A stretch of DNA of 31,092 bases from Gammaproteobacteria bacterium UBA2168. GTDB lineage: Bacteria; Pseudomonadota; Gammaproteobacteria; Pseudomonadales; Azotimanducaceae. Where the stretch lies: contig DCWG01000075.1 in the NCBI GenBank assembly GCA_002327525.1, positions 31,522 through 62,613 of the forward strand, read 5' to 3'. The position numbers were made by a program, and so were the translations under genes. This document shows, one piece after another, positions 1 to 7,917 of the stretch; the first letter of the stretch is position 1, and every line of letters starts with the position of its first letter. The notes beneath the pieces were generated by a model. It made no database searches. It saw only the letters and a list, made by a program, of their open reading frames with translations, and was not told the DNA's origin.

Positions 1-1239
1 GACTACGAAACTCTGTCTCGCTACTACGACGAGAACGATCGCATGATGGGCGTGGCCGGGCTTGTCGGGGATCCGGCCTATCCGTCGAAACCGGCGGTCA
101 TGCCCCCGCTACCCCTTGGCAAGTCCGGCGTGCGGCTCGCACAAGGATTCAACGCACTTGGCTGGCACTGGTGGCCATCGGATTCCGCCATCGCCACGGA
201 GCCATATGACGGGCGTGACAAGTGTGCCAACCTGGGTGCCTGTATCAGCGGCTGCGCCCAGGGTGCGAAGGCGAGCACCGACGTGACTTACTGGCCGCAC
301 GCAGTGCGCTCCGGTGTGGAGCTGCGCACTGGTTGCCGGGTGCGTGAAATCACGGTTAACGACCGAGGTATGGCGAGCGGCGTGGCCTACTACGACTCCG
401 GGGGTGTGGAGCACTTTCTTGGGGCAGAAATCGTGGTGCTTGCCTGCAACGGTGTCGGAACGCCGCGCATTCTGTTGAACTCCGTTTCCTCAACGTTTCC
501 GGACGGTCTTGCCAACTCCAGTGGCCTGGTGGGCCGCAATCTCATGTTCCACCCTTATGCCTCAATGCAGGGTGTGTTCGAAGAACCGCTGGATGGCTAC
601 ATGGGACCCGGCAACTGCATCTGGAGCCAGGAATTCTACGAGACGGATCCGCACCGCGATTTCGTGCGTGGCTATAGCTTCGAGATCACGCGTGGGCGCG
701 GCCCGGTGATGACGGCGTTGAGTGGAATGTTTACGGGGCGCATTCCGTGGGGCGATGGCCATCACGAGGCCTACCGCCGCCTTCACAATCGTATCGCCGG
801 TATGGTGGCGATCTGCGAAGATCTGCCAGAGGCGCACAACCGCGTGACACTCGATGCGCACCTGTGCGATACAAACGGTATCCCATCGCCGAAAATCGAA
901 TACACGATGAGCGAGAACAGCCATCGCATGCTCGATCATGCCGTGGCGCGCGGTAATGAGGTATTACGCGCCGCAGGCGCAATCGATGTGTTGACGGATT
1001 CGCCCATCCGTGCGGGCGGTTGGCATCTTCTGGGTACCGCTAGAATGGGAACCGATGCAGCCACCTCGGTAGTCAACCCGTGGGGCCGTAGTCACGATGT
1101 GCGCAACCTCTTCATTATCGATGGCAGCGTGTTCGTCACCTCGGCGGGTGTAAATCCCACGCGCACCATTCAGGCTATTGCGCTGTATGTGGCCGACAGC
1201 ATAAAGCGGCGTCTGACCACTCTCTTCGATGAGGACTGA
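1..1239 (+). CDS. GMC family oxidoreductase, 3' part (gluconate 2-dehydrogenase large-subunit-like)
   Basis: FAD-dependent alcohol or sugar dehydrogenase of the glucose-methanol-choline family. The frame is open from base 1, so the N-terminal FAD-binding Rossmann part lies outside the window and 412 residues are visible. Seen: a Cys-rich stretch (CANLGACISGCAQGAK, about nt 220-270), as in gluconate dehydrogenase-type members; a GMC signature-2-like segment (LACNGVGTPRILLNS, about nt 436-480); and the C-terminal catalytic block with HLLGTARMG (about nt 1024-1050) and GVNPTRTI (about nt 1147-1170), which carry the conserved active-site His and Asn. It is followed 2 bp later by a small partner gene, the usual arrangement for gluconate 2-dehydrogenase-like complexes. 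Such complexes normally oxidise a sugar acid or alcohol and pass electrons to a membrane carrier. The substrate cannot be told. Confidence 0.9.
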   Translation, partial: DYETLSRYYDENDRMMGVAGLVGDPAYPSKPAVMPPLPLGKSGVRLAQGFNALGWHWWPSDSAIATEPYDGRDKCANLGACISGCAQGAKASTDVTYWPHAVRSGVELRTGCRVREITVNDRGMASGVAYYDSGGVEHFLGAEIVVLACNGVGTPRILLNSVSSTFPDGLANSSGLVGRNLMFHPYASMQGVFEEPLDGYMGPGNCIWSQEFYETDPHRDFVRGYSFEITRGRGPVMTALSGMFTGRIPWGDGHHEAYRRLHNRIAGMVAICEDLPEAHNRVTLDAHLCDTNGIPSPKIEYTMSENSHRMLDHAVARGNEVLRAAGAIDVLTDSPIRAGGWHLLGTARMGTDAATSVVNPWGRSHDVRNLFIIDGSVFVTSAGVNPTRTIQAIALYVADSIKRRLTTLFDED

Positions 1240-1241
1240 TC

Positions 1242-1676
1242 ATGAATGACGCGATCGCAACCGATCTTCCGTTTTCGGTTTCGCAACGGCAGTTGTTTCG
1301 AAGCCTTGCCGGAGCCATGATCCCCGCGGCGCCATCGTCCGGCTTGCCGGGGGCAGATGATGACGTCATCTTCTTCGACATTCTGTGCGCGTCGGTGCCA
1401 CTTGCCGAGCACGTGCGGGTGGCATTGTCGGCCCTGCAGAACGCGCTGGAGGAAGGAGGGGACATCAATGCGGTGGCACAGACGCTCGAACCAGAACATG
1501 TCGGGCTCTTTGTCAGTTTGGTGGTTCGCTGCTTCTACCGTGACGAGCGCGTGATGCGCTCTCTCGAGATGGAGGTGCGACCACCGTATCCGGGAGGATT
1601 CGAGGTGGAGCAGGGTGACTGGTCTCTGCTTGATCCCGTGCGTGAGAGGCTGCCGTTCTACCGCGGCGTCAAGTGA
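1242..1676 (+). CDS. Small subunit partner of GMC oxidoreductase (gluconate 2-dehydrogenase subunit 3-like)
   Basis: A 144-residue protein starting 2 bp after the GMC stop codon, so almost certainly co-translated with it. The N-terminal part (LFRSLAGAMIPAAP, residues about 19-32) and the size match the gluconate 2-dehydrogenase subunit 3 family, whose members accompany GMC flavoproteins and help maturation or export. No twin-arginine signal is visible: the N-terminus is MNDAIATDL, with no RR pair or hydrophobic stretch. This subunit may therefore stay cytoplasmic or travel with the large subunit. The C-terminus (LPFYRGVK) ends cleanly and looks complete. The family call is recognition of overall pattern and partner context, not of a catalytic motif. 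Confidence 0.75.
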   Translation: MNDAIATDLPFSVSQRQLFRSLAGAMIPAAPSSGLPGADDDVIFFDILCASVPLAEHVRVALSALQNALEEGGDINAVAQTLEPEHVGLFVSLVVRCFYRDERVMRSLEMEVRPPYPGGFEVEQGDWSLLDPVRERLPFYRGVK

Positions 1677-1727
1677 CGATCAGCACCTGCTCGGGGCGCG
1701 ACTGCCACCTCTTCGTGCGCCAGTAGG

Positions 1728-1814
1728 GTAGATTTTGACACGGAAAAGATGCTGCAGCGCTATGAGAACGGCGATCCGATGGAAGAACTGATTCAGAAGG
1801 GTTCGGCCAGCTGA
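1728..1814 (+). pseudogene. Unassigned short C-terminal-like coding remnant
   Basis: A 28-residue stretch with protein-like composition (VDFDTEKMLQRYENGDPMEE, then a short tail ending at TGA 1812-1814), directly downstream of the GMC small subunit and in its frame after the stop. It contains an ATG at 1746 but has no recognisable family and no convincing ribosome site. It may be the tail of a deleted gene that once followed the GMC pair, or chance. Confidence 0.3.
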
Positions 1815-1872
1815 GAATGTTCCTGTCACTGTAGGTGTCGCGGCCCCTGACACGATCAGGGTGCCACCTACG

Positions 1873-2205
1873 TACCGCCACACTGGTCTGACCGCGAACC
1901 GGACCACCTGGTTCGGCGAATACCACCCGGATACGGTTGTTTGCGGCATCGTCCCCGCTAGCGCCGCTGCCGGTGGCGAACACGCTGAAGGTGGGTGTGG
2001 CGTCTTGTGCGATGGTGGCGGTCACGTTGCCCGCGGTCGGAGTCACTGGATTGATGCACTGGTCGTTGGCCGGGTTGGACTTGCAGATGGACACAGTGAG
2101 GGGGACGGCCACTCCTGCGCTATCGGCACTCACCTCGCTGGTGGCCGATGTGCCGGTGTCTACCGACGCTACGGAAAACGGGCTCGAACTCGGATGGTCC
2201 GGTAC
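1873..2205 (-). pseudogene. Orphan copy of the S8-protease C-terminal tail module
   Basis: On the minus strand, just downstream of the RDD gene, about 110 codons read as the same module that ends the S8 protease at 10360-12942. Shared landmarks in order are ICKSNPANDQCINP, ATPTFSVF, AANNRIRVVF and RGQTSVAV. The module has no start codon of its own and no upstream catalytic domain. After RGQTSVAV the frame runs on into unrelated sequence. A one-base shift would give an immediate stop (TAG), so the ancestral gene probably ended here as the other copies do. It is best read as the 3' remnant of a lost secreted protein. Confidence 0.65.
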
Positions 2206-2207
2206 GC

Positions 2208-2675
2208 TCAATCGGCTTTGACGACCCTTGAAGCCGCCAGGTAGTCGTGCAGACAACGTTCTCGCGCTCCAAAAACAAACAGAACGTCCACCGCGAACAG
2301 GATCAGGGCACCGCCACCGGCGATGAAGATCGCAACGATCGTCAGAAGAACCACACCGAGGGTACGCACGACGTGCAGCGCTGAAGACAGCGGTACTCCG
2401 GTGACGTGCTCGATGCGCACGCCCAGCATGCGCTTTCCAGGTGTCTGTCCGCGTGTGAGCAGTCCGTGGGCGTTTAGTATCAGGTAGCAGATGACGATGA
2501 GAGCCGTCATTCGAACCAGGGGTTGAGGCCAGACGTAGGCGTCCGCGGTCTCCATCAGGCCAGTGACCAACATGATCAGGAGTGCGGTCACGGACAGTAG
2601 AAGGGCATCGATGGCGGTTGCCGCCAGTCGGCGCCAACGCAGTCGAGAGCTGTCGTTCGCCCACACTTTACTCAT
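2208..2675 (-). CDS. RDD family integral membrane protein
   Basis: A 155-residue membrane protein of the RDD family. Seen: an N-terminal arginine segment leading into a first membrane helix (RLRWRRLAATAIDALLL), further hydrophobic helices, the family hallmark GQTPGKRMLGVRI (residues about 81-93) and the C-terminal ERCLHDYLAASRVV motif. I chose the ATG at 2673-2675 because GGAGAG lies just upstream; a longer reading from 2756 lies inside the preceding gene. It overlaps the 3' end of the PQQ-propeller gene by 8 bp, so the two are probably translated together. RDD proteins are of uncertain function; some take part in ion or compatible-solute transport. Here it may serve as membrane partner of the quinoprotein (inference). 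Confidence 0.85.
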   Translation of the reverse strand: MSKVWANDSSRLRWRRLAATAIDALLLSVTALLIMLVTGLMETADAYVWPQPLVRMTALIVICYLILNAHGLLTRGQTPGKRMLGVRIEHVTGVPLSSALHVVRTLGVVLLTIVAIFIAGGGALILFAVDVLFVFGARERCLHDYLAASRVVKAD

Positions 2676-4281
2676 GTGACTCTCCGTTGTGCACGGGACC
2701 GACCTTGAATGCGAGCAGCACGTTGCCGCCCTGTTGTCCGAAGGAGCCGTACCCACTCTGTACGTACATCCATTTTCCGGCGATGGCGGGTCCGTGCACG
2801 TCGATTGATCCGCCTCTGGCGGTGACGCCGTTCAGCGCATCGAACTCTCGCCAGGTGTCGTAGCTCCACACTATGTCACCGGTTTCGGCGTCGTATGCAT
2901 GTACGTAGCCGTCCAGCGCCGAGGCAAACACGAGATCATCGGTCGCAGTGATGGCGGCCGAAAGTCCTGATCGGCATTTTTCACGACCTTCACAGTTGCC
3001 GCTATTGGGCGCGGACCAGCGTGCCTCGCCTGTGGTGATGTCCAGGGCGTGCAAACCAGGATCAGCTTCGTCTGTGAATCCTGGCCCCGTTGGTACGTCG
3101 CTTATGGGTGCAAACAGCAGTCCCAGACGCTCATTGACTGCCATGCCCCAATGCACGCCGCCGAGCATTCCACCGCGGCCGTATTGTGTTTCCCAGATAC
3201 GCTGGCCGCTAGCGGGATCGATGCCGTAGACGCCTCCGGATTTCTGTCCGGCAAGCAGGATAGCGTTACCGGTGCTAGTGATGCTCAGAACGGGCGGTGC
3301 ACCGAAATCGAGGTCGGGACCAGAGTCGTCCGGGCAGTTGGCGTTGAAGTAGGGCAGCCCGCAAGCCATGTTGAAAGCATCCCCTCGTGTGTATTGCTGT
3401 GTCCAGACGATTTCGCCAGTGTTTGTGTAGAAGGCGATGATGGCGTCGCTGGTTGCCGTGGCAGGGTGCGTGTAGTTCTCGCCGGTTCCGACGTACACCA
3501 GGCCGCGTTCGGTGTCCACGGTGGGGGAGGACCAGACGGGTGCGCCCGAGGGTCCCCACTCCTCGACGAAGATGAAATGCCGGCCTATGACTTTGGGTTG
3601 TTCTCGTATTATGTGCGTTCGCCAGTTTGTCGCGCCGGTGGCTGCGTCGAGTGAGACGAGAGAACCGCGGAACTTGCAGCAGCCGTAGAAAGGGCTGATG
3701 GCGAGCGCCACCTCTCCCGAAGAGATGGGAACGAACAACTCGCCATCGTGATAGGTCGGTGTGCCGGTGACCATCACATAGGGGTGGTCCTTCACGTCCT
3801 GTTTCCATACCAGTTGGCCGGTGACGCCGTCGACGGCGAACACGTTGCCCTGGAACGTGCCGAAAAATAGCAGATCGCGTCCGCCGAGGCGTCCGTGCGT
3901 GATACCGGTACGAATCGGTTCTCCCGCCCCGAATTGCCAGCGCGTGCATCCGGATTCGCGCTCCAGTGCATAGAGGTTACCAACCGATGTGCCGATGAAA
4001 ACGGTGTCCTCGGTGATCACCGGATAAGAATGCGGCGACATGTCGTCATCGAGTGCGAACACCCACTCAAGCTGTAGGTGCCGGACGTTGCTCAGATTGA
4101 TGTCGCTGTGCACCTGGAATCGTTTGTTCTCGACACCGTTACCCCAGCCGGAATGCAGCAGCTGGCGGAAACCGGGCTGCTGAGTGCATTCGGTCGTGTG
4201 TGCGAGCACACTGCTGGCCGTCAGCACCACCGCGGTCATGAGCCGAGTTATGAGTCGCCATGCGGTTGTAGGCCGTTTCAT
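2668..4281 (-). CDS. Periplasmic PQQ-binding-like beta-propeller dehydrogenase (PVA dehydrogenase-like)
   Basis: A 537-residue exported quinoprotein-type enzyme. A signal peptide is visible (basic start MKRPTT, hydrophobic core, cleavage near SVLAHT, residues about 22-30). Repeated blades carry G-x-hydrophobic-YALD/E...G...W units. GWGNGVENKRFQ (residues about 45-56) and the vicinal cysteine pair FYGCCKFRGSL (C201-C202, then LDAATG) resemble polyvinyl-alcohol dehydrogenases and related PQQ alcohol dehydrogenases. Such enzymes oxidise alcohols in the periplasm with PQQ and pass electrons to a cytochrome c. No CxxCH heme motif is present, so the electron acceptor must be another protein. The RDD gene overlaps its 3' end. 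No strong ribosome site is seen; AAGGGG is about 19 nt upstream. PQQ dependence is inferred from family resemblance. Confidence 0.85.
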   Translation of the reverse strand: MKRPTTAWRLITRLMTAVVLTASSVLAHTTECTQQPGFRQLLHSGWGNGVENKRFQVHSDINLSNVRHLQLEWVFALDDDMSPHSYPVITEDTVFIGTSVGNLYALERESGCTRWQFGAGEPIRTGITHGRLGGRDLLFFGTFQGNVFAVDGVTGQLVWKQDVKDHPYVMVTGTPTYHDGELFVPISSGEVALAISPFYGCCKFRGSLVSLDAATGATNWRTHIIREQPKVIGRHFIFVEEWGPSGAPVWSSPTVDTERGLVYVGTGENYTHPATATSDAIIAFYTNTGEIVWTQQYTRGDAFNMACGLPYFNANCPDDSGPDLDFGAPPVLSITSTGNAILLAGQKSGGVYGIDPASGQRIWETQYGRGGMLGGVHWGMAVNERLGLLFAPISDVPTGPGFTDEADPGLHALDITTGEARWSAPNSGNCEGREKCRSGLSAAITATDDLVFASALDGYVHAYDAETGDIVWSYDTWREFDALNGVTARGGSIDVHGPAIAGKWMYVQSGYGSFGQQGGNVLLAFKVGPVHNGESHE

Positions 4282-4412
4282 CGAAATACTTTTGACCCCT
4301 TGTTGTGGTGCGCAAGCTTACCCCAGGCGGTGCTCTGCGGCTTCCGTTCAGAGCACTGGGACCCGGCTCGCGGCATCTGTACAATGGCCGCCCCGCTCAC
4401 CACAGGCAGATC

Positions 4413-4691
4413 ATGCAAGACACTCCGGAGCAAGACGAGTACAGGCGCACGCGCGACGAAGCGCGGTGTGAGTCGACCGTGCAGACCATCAAGGACGTGT
4501 TATGGCGGTTTGAAGAGATGGGTGAAGGTACTTACACCATGTACGACGTGGTGGGTTATCTGGTGGAAGATCTGGTGAAGGAAGGCTGTTGCGCAGCCTG
4601 TATCCTCGAGACCGTGACGGGCACCTTCCAGCACCTCGGCGTGGACGCAACCGAACATCGCCCCGAGGAGGGTGACGCGGTCTTCCATTGA
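4413..4691 (+). CDS. Small conserved-looking hypothetical protein with CCAAC motif
   Basis: A 92-residue acidic protein I do not recognise. The ATG at 4413 is preferred because upstream codons in the same frame look non-coding and overlap the divergent promoter region of the PQQ gene. Charged N-terminal residues (EQDEYRRTRDEARCE) are followed by a predicted helical region (YTMYDVVGYLVEDLVKEG) and a GCCAACILE motif with three cysteines in five residues, which could bind metal or a thiol partner. It sits alone between a divergent PQQ gene and a convergent PPOX gene. No signal peptide or membrane segment is visible. Confidence 0.6.
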   Translation: MQDTPEQDEYRRTRDEARCESTVQTIKDVLWRFEEMGEGTYTMYDVVGYLVEDLVKEGCCAACILETVTGTFQHLGVDATEHRPEEGDAVFH

Positions 4692-4712
4692 TCACTCACC
4701 TTGGGCGTCGAG

Positions 4713-5096
4713 TTACCTGGACGCAGGCGTGAGCCTTATGTAAGCACGACGGTCGTGTTTTCCGGTCAATTTCGAAAGCAGATCTGTCAATCGCATGCGC
4801 CAGCCGTATTTAGCGTGCAACGCGCGCAGTGCCGCGTCGATATCTTCCCTGGCTTCCAGCAGTTCGCCTCTGGCTTCGTGCCAGTCTCCGCGCAGGGCAC
4901 CGCGCACGTCACACACGGCAAGCCGTGCGCGTGGAGAATTGCGCAGCCGTTTGACCTTGCCGGCATCGCCGGCTGAAAAAACGTAGTGCGCTCCGTCTGC
5001 CGGTGCGCACCAGACCGGTGTGGCCACCTGCACACCTGAGCGGCGAAAAGTGGCCAGGCTCACGTAGGGAGCGGTTTCGATATCGTGGATGGGCAT
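4713..5096 (-). CDS. PPOX-fold (pyridoxamine 5'-phosphate oxidase-like) F420/FMN-dependent protein
   Basis: A 127-residue small flavin- or deazaflavin-binding split-barrel protein. Features of the PPOX class F420-dependent subgroup are visible: PYVSLATFRRSGVQVATPVW near the N-terminus, VFSAGDAGKVKRLRNSPRARLAVCDVRG (residues about 39-66) and a C-terminal RRAYIRLTP. Family members reduce small substrates or degrade heme using FMN or F420. Whether this one uses F420 is unknown. It is convergent with the small gene at 4413-4691 and divergent from the aldo/keto reductase gene, with about 60 bp between start codons. Confidence 0.8.
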   Translation of the reverse strand: MPIHDIETAPYVSLATFRRSGVQVATPVWCAPADGAHYVFSAGDAGKVKRLRNSPRARLAVCDVRGALRGDWHEARGELLEAREDIDAALRALHAKYGWRMRLTDLLSKLTGKHDRRAYIRLTPASR

Positions 5097-5158
5097 GGTT
5101 GCGATGCTCTGTGAAAGCTTGGTTAGAATAGCGCGACCATGCTAAAGGATGGAAGAGG

Positions 5159-6190
5159 ATGCTGAACAGCGTGCAGTTGGGTCGCAATTGCGGACTGCGG
5201 GTATCCGAGCTATGTCTCGGTACCATGAATTTCGGAGAGCCCGGACGGGGCCATCAGGGCGACTGGACACTCGGGCTGGACGATGCGCGCCCGATATTCA
5301 AAGCTGCGATCGATCATGGTCTGTACTACTTCGACTGCGCGGACATCTACGGCGTGGGTGCGAGCGAGGAGGTGGTGGGAGTGCTGTTGAACGAGCTGCT
5401 GCCGCGCGAACAGTATGTGCTGGGCACGAAGATCTCCATGCCGATGGGGCCGGGCGCCAACCAGGGCGGACTCTCGCGCAAGCACATCATGGAAGGCGTG
5501 GATGCCTGCCTCACGCGCCTGGGTCACGACTACATCGATCATCTGATCATTCATCGCCATCCGCATGGTGTTTCGGGGCAGGTCGAAGTGCCCATCGAAG
5601 AAAGTCTCGAAGCTCTGCACGACGTAGTGAAGGCGGGCAAGGCGCTCTATCTGGGTGCCTCGTCCATGTTCGCATGGCAATTCGTGGAACTGCAGATGAC
5701 GGCCGAGAGGGAGGGCTTCACGCCGTTCGTATCTATGCAAAATCACTACAATCTCATCTATCGCGAGGAAGAACGGGAGATGAATCCGTACTGTTCCCGC
5801 AACGGTGTTGCGCTCACGCCGTGGTCGCCGCTGGCGCGTGGCATCCTGACCGGTGCCTACAAGGGTGACTTCGACGCAGGCACCACCGATCGCTCGAAGG
5901 GCGGTGACAGGATGCGCACGCAGAGCCTCTACCGTGGCGAGGCAGATTTCGACATCGCCGCCCGCGTGGCGGAGGTTGCAGAGCGTATTGGCAAGACACC
6001 GGCACAGGTATCCCTTGCCTGGCTCATGAACAAACCCGAGATTACTTCCCCGATTGTGGGTGTATCGCGAATCGAACAGCTAGATCAACTGGTCGAGGCG
6101 GCCTCGATTCGGCTCGATGAGGAGGATGTCGTCTACCTGGAGGAGTTGTACGCCCCCGTGGAAAATCTGCTCTCGATCGGTTCGTCCTGA
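5159..6190 (+). CDS. Aldo/keto reductase
   Basis: A 343-residue NAD(P)H-dependent oxidoreductase of the aldo/keto reductase superfamily, (beta/alpha)8 fold, presumably cytosolic. The catalytic tetrad is complete: D59 and Y64 in FDCADIYG, K91 in GTKIS and H132 in IIHRHPHG. Later landmarks are SMQNHYNLIYRE (about 200-211), the TPWSPLARGILTG loop and the C-terminal coenzyme-binding PIVGVSRIEQLDQLVEA. The ATG at 5159 has a good ribosome site (GGAAGAGG) just upstream. A possible promoter with TAGAAT at 5124-5129 lies in the 62-bp divergent spacer. Substrate unknown. Confidence 0.92.
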   Translation: MLNSVQLGRNCGLRVSELCLGTMNFGEPGRGHQGDWTLGLDDARPIFKAAIDHGLYYFDCADIYGVGASEEVVGVLLNELLPREQYVLGTKISMPMGPGANQGGLSRKHIMEGVDACLTRLGHDYIDHLIIHRHPHGVSGQVEVPIEESLEALHDVVKAGKALYLGASSMFAWQFVELQMTAEREGFTPFVSMQNHYNLIYREEEREMNPYCSRNGVALTPWSPLARGILTGAYKGDFDAGTTDRSKGGDRMRTQSLYRGEADFDIAARVAEVAERIGKTPAQVSLAWLMNKPEITSPIVGVSRIEQLDQLVEAASIRLDEEDVVYLEELYAPVENLLSIGSS

Positions 6191-6557
6191 AGAGTTGCCC
6201 AGGGCGCCATTGCCGTTCACTCCCGAGGCGGTGACACCAGCACCGATGGCACACGTTCACCTGTTCCTGGTAGCCGGTCCACGACTCCTTGGGGGTGGCG
6301 TGGTTCAGCAAGGCCTCACCGCGCAGAAGGCCGTGTCCGCCATATTCCCGTTTGGCGAGCTTATAGATGGGCTTCCGCAGAGGGTTTTCGATCACCCCGG
6401 AAAACAAAATACCTTTTAATTTCAGCCACTTAAGAGGTGATTCTACGAATCAGCGGAGCAATCGGTGTGGCGCGCCTGCAGGTATGGGCTTGCTCCGTCT
6501 CCTCGGAGGCGGTCATATTAGCGGTTTCGCCCCATGCTCCGGATGAAGCCTTCGCAC
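6191..6557. other. Spacer with possible unassigned minus-strand remnant
   Basis: About 370 bp between the aldo/keto reductase and the GST remnant. No complete gene is credible. On the minus strand from about 6407 to 6240 the translation looks protein-like (PLRKPIYKLAKREYGGHGLL, then ALLNHATPKESWTGYQEQ) but I cannot name a family, and the frame then dissolves into Arg-rich shadow sequence. It may be another gene remnant. Confidence 0.35.
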
Positions 6558-6778
6558 ATGATCGAGCTTTTTACTGCCCCCACACCCAATGGACACAAGG
6601 TCTCCTGTACGCTCGAAGAACTGGTCCTCGAGCACCTGGACCGCTGATGACTGTGATGAAGGCAAAACCCGGGTTGCAGCGCGGTATTGAGGTTCCGCAG
6701 AGATCGGCGAATCTGATCAACGATGAAAAGGGTGCGAAGGACTTCGTCAAAGGTGCGCGCAACATGCTGCAGACATGA
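6558..6778 (+). pseudogene. Glutathione S-transferase remnant (internal deletion plus frameshift)
   Basis: The ATG at 6558 opens a typical nu-class GST N-terminus (MIELFTAPTPNGHKVSCTLE, then EL) that breaks at TGA 6645-6647. In another frame from about 6647 to the TGA at 6776-6778 the text resembles a GST C-terminus (MKAKPGLQRGIEVPQRSANL, then INDEKGAKDF). The TPNG motif and the xAKPxxQRG element match the start and end of the intact GST at 20272-21036. About 170 central codons are missing, so no functional protein can be made. Confidence 0.75.
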
Positions 6779-6791
6779 ACCGGGGATCTGA

Positions 6792-7179
6792 AAGCCGGCT
6801 CGAACCTGGATCAACGTTGCCTTGAACGATCGGATTCTGCCAGTGCTGTTGACGGTCTTGTTGTGGGCCATGGTTGCGCTGCTCGGCGCTTTCGGCTGGA
6901 GCACGTTCGCGGCGGCTATCGTCCCCGTGGTCGTTCTCGGTCTCAACTGGAAGAGGGCCACACCCGCTGCCGCGGTCGTCGCTATCGTGATCAGCCTCAC
7001 CATCAACTTTTCTGTTGAGATTTTTTCGATCAGCCTACCCTACGGCGTGAGCGGTGGGTATCTGGCTTTCGTCGTCTCGATGGCGCTGTTTATGACGGTT
7101 TCCCTGTGCGGTCGGGCACGGCCGCTCGCGCAGGACATGGCCGCTCGCGCAGGACATAGACCGGGTGATGGATATGTAG
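6792..7179 (+). pseudogene. Sodium:solute symporter (SSS family) 3' remnant
   Basis: The C-terminal part of an SSS/PutP-type sodium:solute symporter. About 125 residues follow an in-frame stop at 6789. Seen: LNDRILPVLLTVLLWAMVAL, then FGWSTFAAAIVPVVVLGLNW and KRATPAAAVVAIVISLTINF, a set of hydrophobic helices typical of the last transmembrane segments, and SLPYGVSGGYLAFVVS. A 19-bp tandem duplication at 7121-7158 shifts the frame. The natural C-terminus (PLAQDIDRVMDM, then TAG 7177-7179) is readable only in the frame of the second repeat copy. Without the duplication the tail would join cleanly. The 5' two thirds of the gene are absent. Confidence 0.75.
7121..7158 (+). repeat. 19-bp tandem duplication inside the symporter remnant
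   Basis: GCCGCTCGCGCAGGACATG at 7121-7139 is repeated at 7140-7158 with only the last base changed (A for G). It is a direct, gapless duplication whose length is not a multiple of three, so it breaks the reading frame of the symporter tail. Confidence 0.9.
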
Positions 7180-7349
7180 CTTTGCACGCTGGTGTGATTT
7201 TGCGTAGCTTCTCTGGCCAGGCTGCCCTGTTTCTGGACTCCGATGAGTCTGCGTATGTCAATGCCTCTCCGATGGTTGTGGTTGGCGGCGACATCGTGGT
7301 TTGATGCATTCAGGTCGAGATCAATAGCAATACCATAAGGCAGACGACG

Positions 7350-7718
7350 ATGATTGGATACTCGACGATCGGTGTGAACGACATGGACCGGGCCGTGGCC
7401 TTCTACGATGCGCTGTTGGCCGAGGTTGGTGCCTCGCAGATAATGGGCATGGACCGCATCAAGTTCTACGGCACCGGCCCGGACAGCGGAATGCTCGCGA
7501 TTTGTATTCCATACGACGAACAACCTCAGAATCCAGGTAATGGCAACATGGTCGCCATTCCGGGCGGTTCCAGGGAAGGTGTGGACAAGCTCTACGCAAA
7601 GGCACGTGAACTGGGTGCAACCGATGAAGGGGAGCCTGGCGAGCGAATGCCGACGTTCTACGGTGCGTATGTACGCGACCTGGACGGGAACAAGCTCTGT
7701 TTCTTTCAGATGGGGTAG
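7350..7718 (+). CDS. VOC family (glyoxalase/bleomycin-resistance fold) protein
   Basis: A 122-residue single-module vicinal-oxygen-chelate protein. It shows the betaalphabetabetabeta pattern with an N-terminal YSTIGVNDMDRAVAFYDALL (residues about 4-23) and a C-terminal FYGAYVRDLDGNKLCFFQMG. The YVRDLDGNKL..F segment is the usual metal-ligand strand of glyoxalase I-like proteins. Family roles range from isomerase and dioxygenase to drug binding, and this protein cannot be assigned to one. AAGG lies about 11 nt before the ATG. It stands alone between the symporter remnant and a hairpin-rich spacer. Confidence 0.9.
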   Translation: MIGYSTIGVNDMDRAVAFYDALLAEVGASQIMGMDRIKFYGTGPDSGMLAICIPYDEQPQNPGNGNMVAIPGGSREGVDKLYAKARELGATDEGEPGERMPTFYGAYVRDLDGNKLCFFQMG

Positions 7719-7752
7719 TGTTTTACCTGTCGTGCGCTACGCGCGCTCCCGT

Positions 7753-7775
7753 CCGAACCCCACGAGGGGGTTCGG
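7753..7775. repeat. Perfect 9-bp inverted repeat (hairpin)
   Basis: CCGAACCCC at 7753-7761 pairs with GGGGTTCGG at 7767-7775 around a 5-base loop, 34 bp after the VOC stop codon. No T-run follows on either strand, so it is not a textbook intrinsic terminator. It could still terminate or protect the VOC transcript, or belong to a dispersed palindromic repeat family. Confidence 0.6.
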
Positions 7776-7917
7776 AACGCTCGAAGGTGCGGGCTTCGCT
7801 GCAGTTTGTCCGTGCTCGACGTGTCGTCTCGAGCCGAAGAGGTTGGAGTGCCGCTCGCTTCGATGAGCGAGCCGGATCGAGCAAATCCGCGAAGCGGTTG
7901 GGGGATGTGCGGTAAAA

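Noticed and set aside
1669..2664. A 331-residue minus-strand frame covering the RDD gene and the tail remnant
   Set aside because: Its first half is an Arg/His-rich shadow of the RDD gene; only the second half (1873-2205) shows homology, so it was reduced to a remnant.
7753..7775. Intrinsic terminator for the VOC gene
   Set aside because: The stem is good but there is no T-run on either strand, so it was kept only as an inverted repeat.
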